Origin: Cyclobacteriaceae bacterium
Lineage (GTDB): Bacteria > Bacteroidota > Bacteroidia > Cytophagales > Cyclobacteriaceae
Direction: 5' to 3'
Length of the DNA stretch: 64,000 bases
Assembly: GCA_958296015.1 (NCBI GenBank)
Contig: CATQIH010000020.1
Span: 124,001-188,000, forward strand
This document shows positions 62,777 through 64,000 of this stretch, piece by piece. The notes beneath the pieces are model-generated. The model saw nothing but the letters and a program-made list of their open reading frames with translations. It searched no databases and was not told where the DNA came from. A program made the position numbers and the translations under genes. The stretch's first letter is position 1, and each line of letters begins with the position of its first letter.

Positions 62777-62793
62777 ACGATAAGTACTTTTAA
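62731..62793 (+). pseudogene. Remnant of a second GIY-YIG gene
   Basis: MLFMQYYFYILYSSSDDKYF* then non-homologous sequence. Confidence 0.8.
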
Positions 62794-62918
62794 ATTTCCT
62801 CTGATATTGTGTAAATTAAGGTCTAATCAATTATCTTACGCAAACATTACCGTACTTTCTGACTGGCTGCCAGGCCAATACCAGGTAGTATATAAGTTGC
62901 CATAAATTGCTCACTCAT

Positions 62919-64000
62919 ATGAATGACCCTAATCATGCGGATCAATCCGACCGTCCTGCATTTCCATCAGCAGGCAAAACACCGGAGCATTCGGGCAATC
63001 AGGACGATTTTGCTATTAATACCGCTGATGCTTTACAGTCGCAGGAAATGCGGAAAGCAGAGCTTGCCGGACGTGAACAGGTTGAGGAAGCACTTAAAGC
63101 CAGTGAACAGATGGCCCAGTCGCGCCTGGATGAGGTAGAGGCTATTTATGCTACTGCTCCGATAGGGCTGTGTGTACTGGATACCCACTTACGCTATGTG
63201 CGCATCAACAATCGGCTGGCCGAGATTAATGGAATGACCGTAGAGCAACATCTGGGCAAAACAATTCGTGAGATTATTCCCGACATCGCAGATGAAGCTG
63301 AGGTAGTACTTCGGCAAATTATTGAAACCGGTCAGCCTGTGCGCAATATTGAAATCAAAGGAGAAACGCCGGCACAACCTGGCGTGGAAAGAACCTGGCT
63401 GGAGCACTGGCTTCCTTTCAAAAATCACCAGGGAGTCGTTGTGGGTATCAACATTGTGGCCGAAGAGATTACCGAACGCAAACGCCAGGAAGCCGAACTT
63501 CAACGCTATCAGAAAGAAATAGCCTTAGCCAATAAGGAGCTGGCCGCTACTAACGAAGAACTTGCAGCTGCCAATGAAGAATTCATTACTTATAATGAAG
63601 ATATGAGCAAAGCCAATGCCTTGTTGTCACAGGTAAATACCGATCTAGATAATTTTGTCTATACCGCTTCTCATGATCTGAAAGCCCCTGTTTCCAATAT
63701 TCAGGGATTGATACAACTGCTGGAAAGAAATCTGTCTTCCGAAGATAAGTCTACGCCTGCTACACAGAAAGCTTTGGAAATGATGAAACAATCCATCGCA
63801 CGTTTCACCAATACCATCGCCGACCTGACAGAAGTGGCCCGTTTACAGAAGCAATTTGACCAGCCTATCAAACTCATCGACCTTTGTGAGGTGATTCAGC
63901 AGGTTATGCAAGACATTGCTCCTGATATTGAAAAGGCCGATGCACAGATCATGGTAGAGGTTGATGGCTGTGGCCCGGTCAGGTTTGCACCCAAAAATCT
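62919..64000 (+). CDS. PAS-domain sensor histidine kinase (3' end outside window; absent from the ORF track)
   Basis: Open frame from ATG at 62919: MNDPNHADQSDRPAFPSAG...IYATAPIGLCVLDTHLRYVRINNRLAEINGM...TERKRQEAELQ...LDNFVYTASHDLKAPVSNIQGLIQLLERN. Confidence 0.92.
   Translation, partial: MNDPNHADQSDRPAFPSAGKTPEHSGNQDDFAINTADALQSQEMRKAELAGREQVEEALKASEQMAQSRLDEVEAIYATAPIGLCVLDTHLRYVRINNRLAEINGMTVEQHLGKTIREIIPDIADEAEVVLRQIIETGQPVRNIEIKGETPAQPGVERTWLEHWLPFKNHQGVVVGINIVAEEITERKRQEAELQRYQKEIALANKELAATNEELAAANEEFITYNEDMSKANALLSQVNTDLDNFVYTASHDLKAPVSNIQGLIQLLERNLSSEDKSTPATQKALEMMKQSIARFTNTIADLTEVARLQKQFDQPIKLIDLCEVIQQVMQDIAPDIEKADAQIMVEVDGCGPVRFAPKN

Overview
The window is chromosomal DNA from a Bacteroidota bacterium, most likely a Cytophagales-type lineage. 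That placement is inferred from gene content and order (rpoA-rplQ-carA-eno, fused SecDF, PorP/SprF and gliding-type C-terminal proteins, YfiR, a propeller histidine kinase). Most of it is ordinary core and envelope genes: rpoA (5' truncated), rplQ, carA, eno, an FtsB/DivIC-like protein, an ion channel, an Ldh-family oxidoreductase, an HU-like protein, a TonB receptor, hicAB, tRNA-Asn, an HtrA/Deg protease, a surface-protein operon, an M1 peptidase, ABC-F, a polyprenyl synthase, an EPS locus (wzc/wza/rfbC/GT4), a fused 2-oxoacid dehydrogenase E1, secDF, an alkyltransferase-like protein, an NlpC/P60 protein, tRNA-Ala, GIY-YIG, and a PAS histidine kinase that runs off the 3' end. Three non-core regions stand out. 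(1) ~9.0-15.8 kb is an IS graveyard: IS66, IS200/IS605, and an IS110 nested inside an IS5-like transposase. It has many REP-like hairpins and a candidate IS110 bridge RNA. (2) ~51.1-53.7 kb is non-coding repeat DNA with a ~42-bp tandem double-hairpin array, perfect palindromes, and a 13-nt GC-rich insert that recurs inside the IS110 transposase. (3) ~62.17-62.80 kb holds a real tRNA-Ala(GGC) flanked by scrambled tRNA-like copies around a GIY-YIG nuclease gene. The stop codon of that gene lies inside a tRNA-like sequence, and a decayed second cassette follows. I rate the third region as the best candidate for an undescribed mobile system. Several genes carry frameshifts that look like +1 homopolymer insertions, so sequencing error must be excluded for those.
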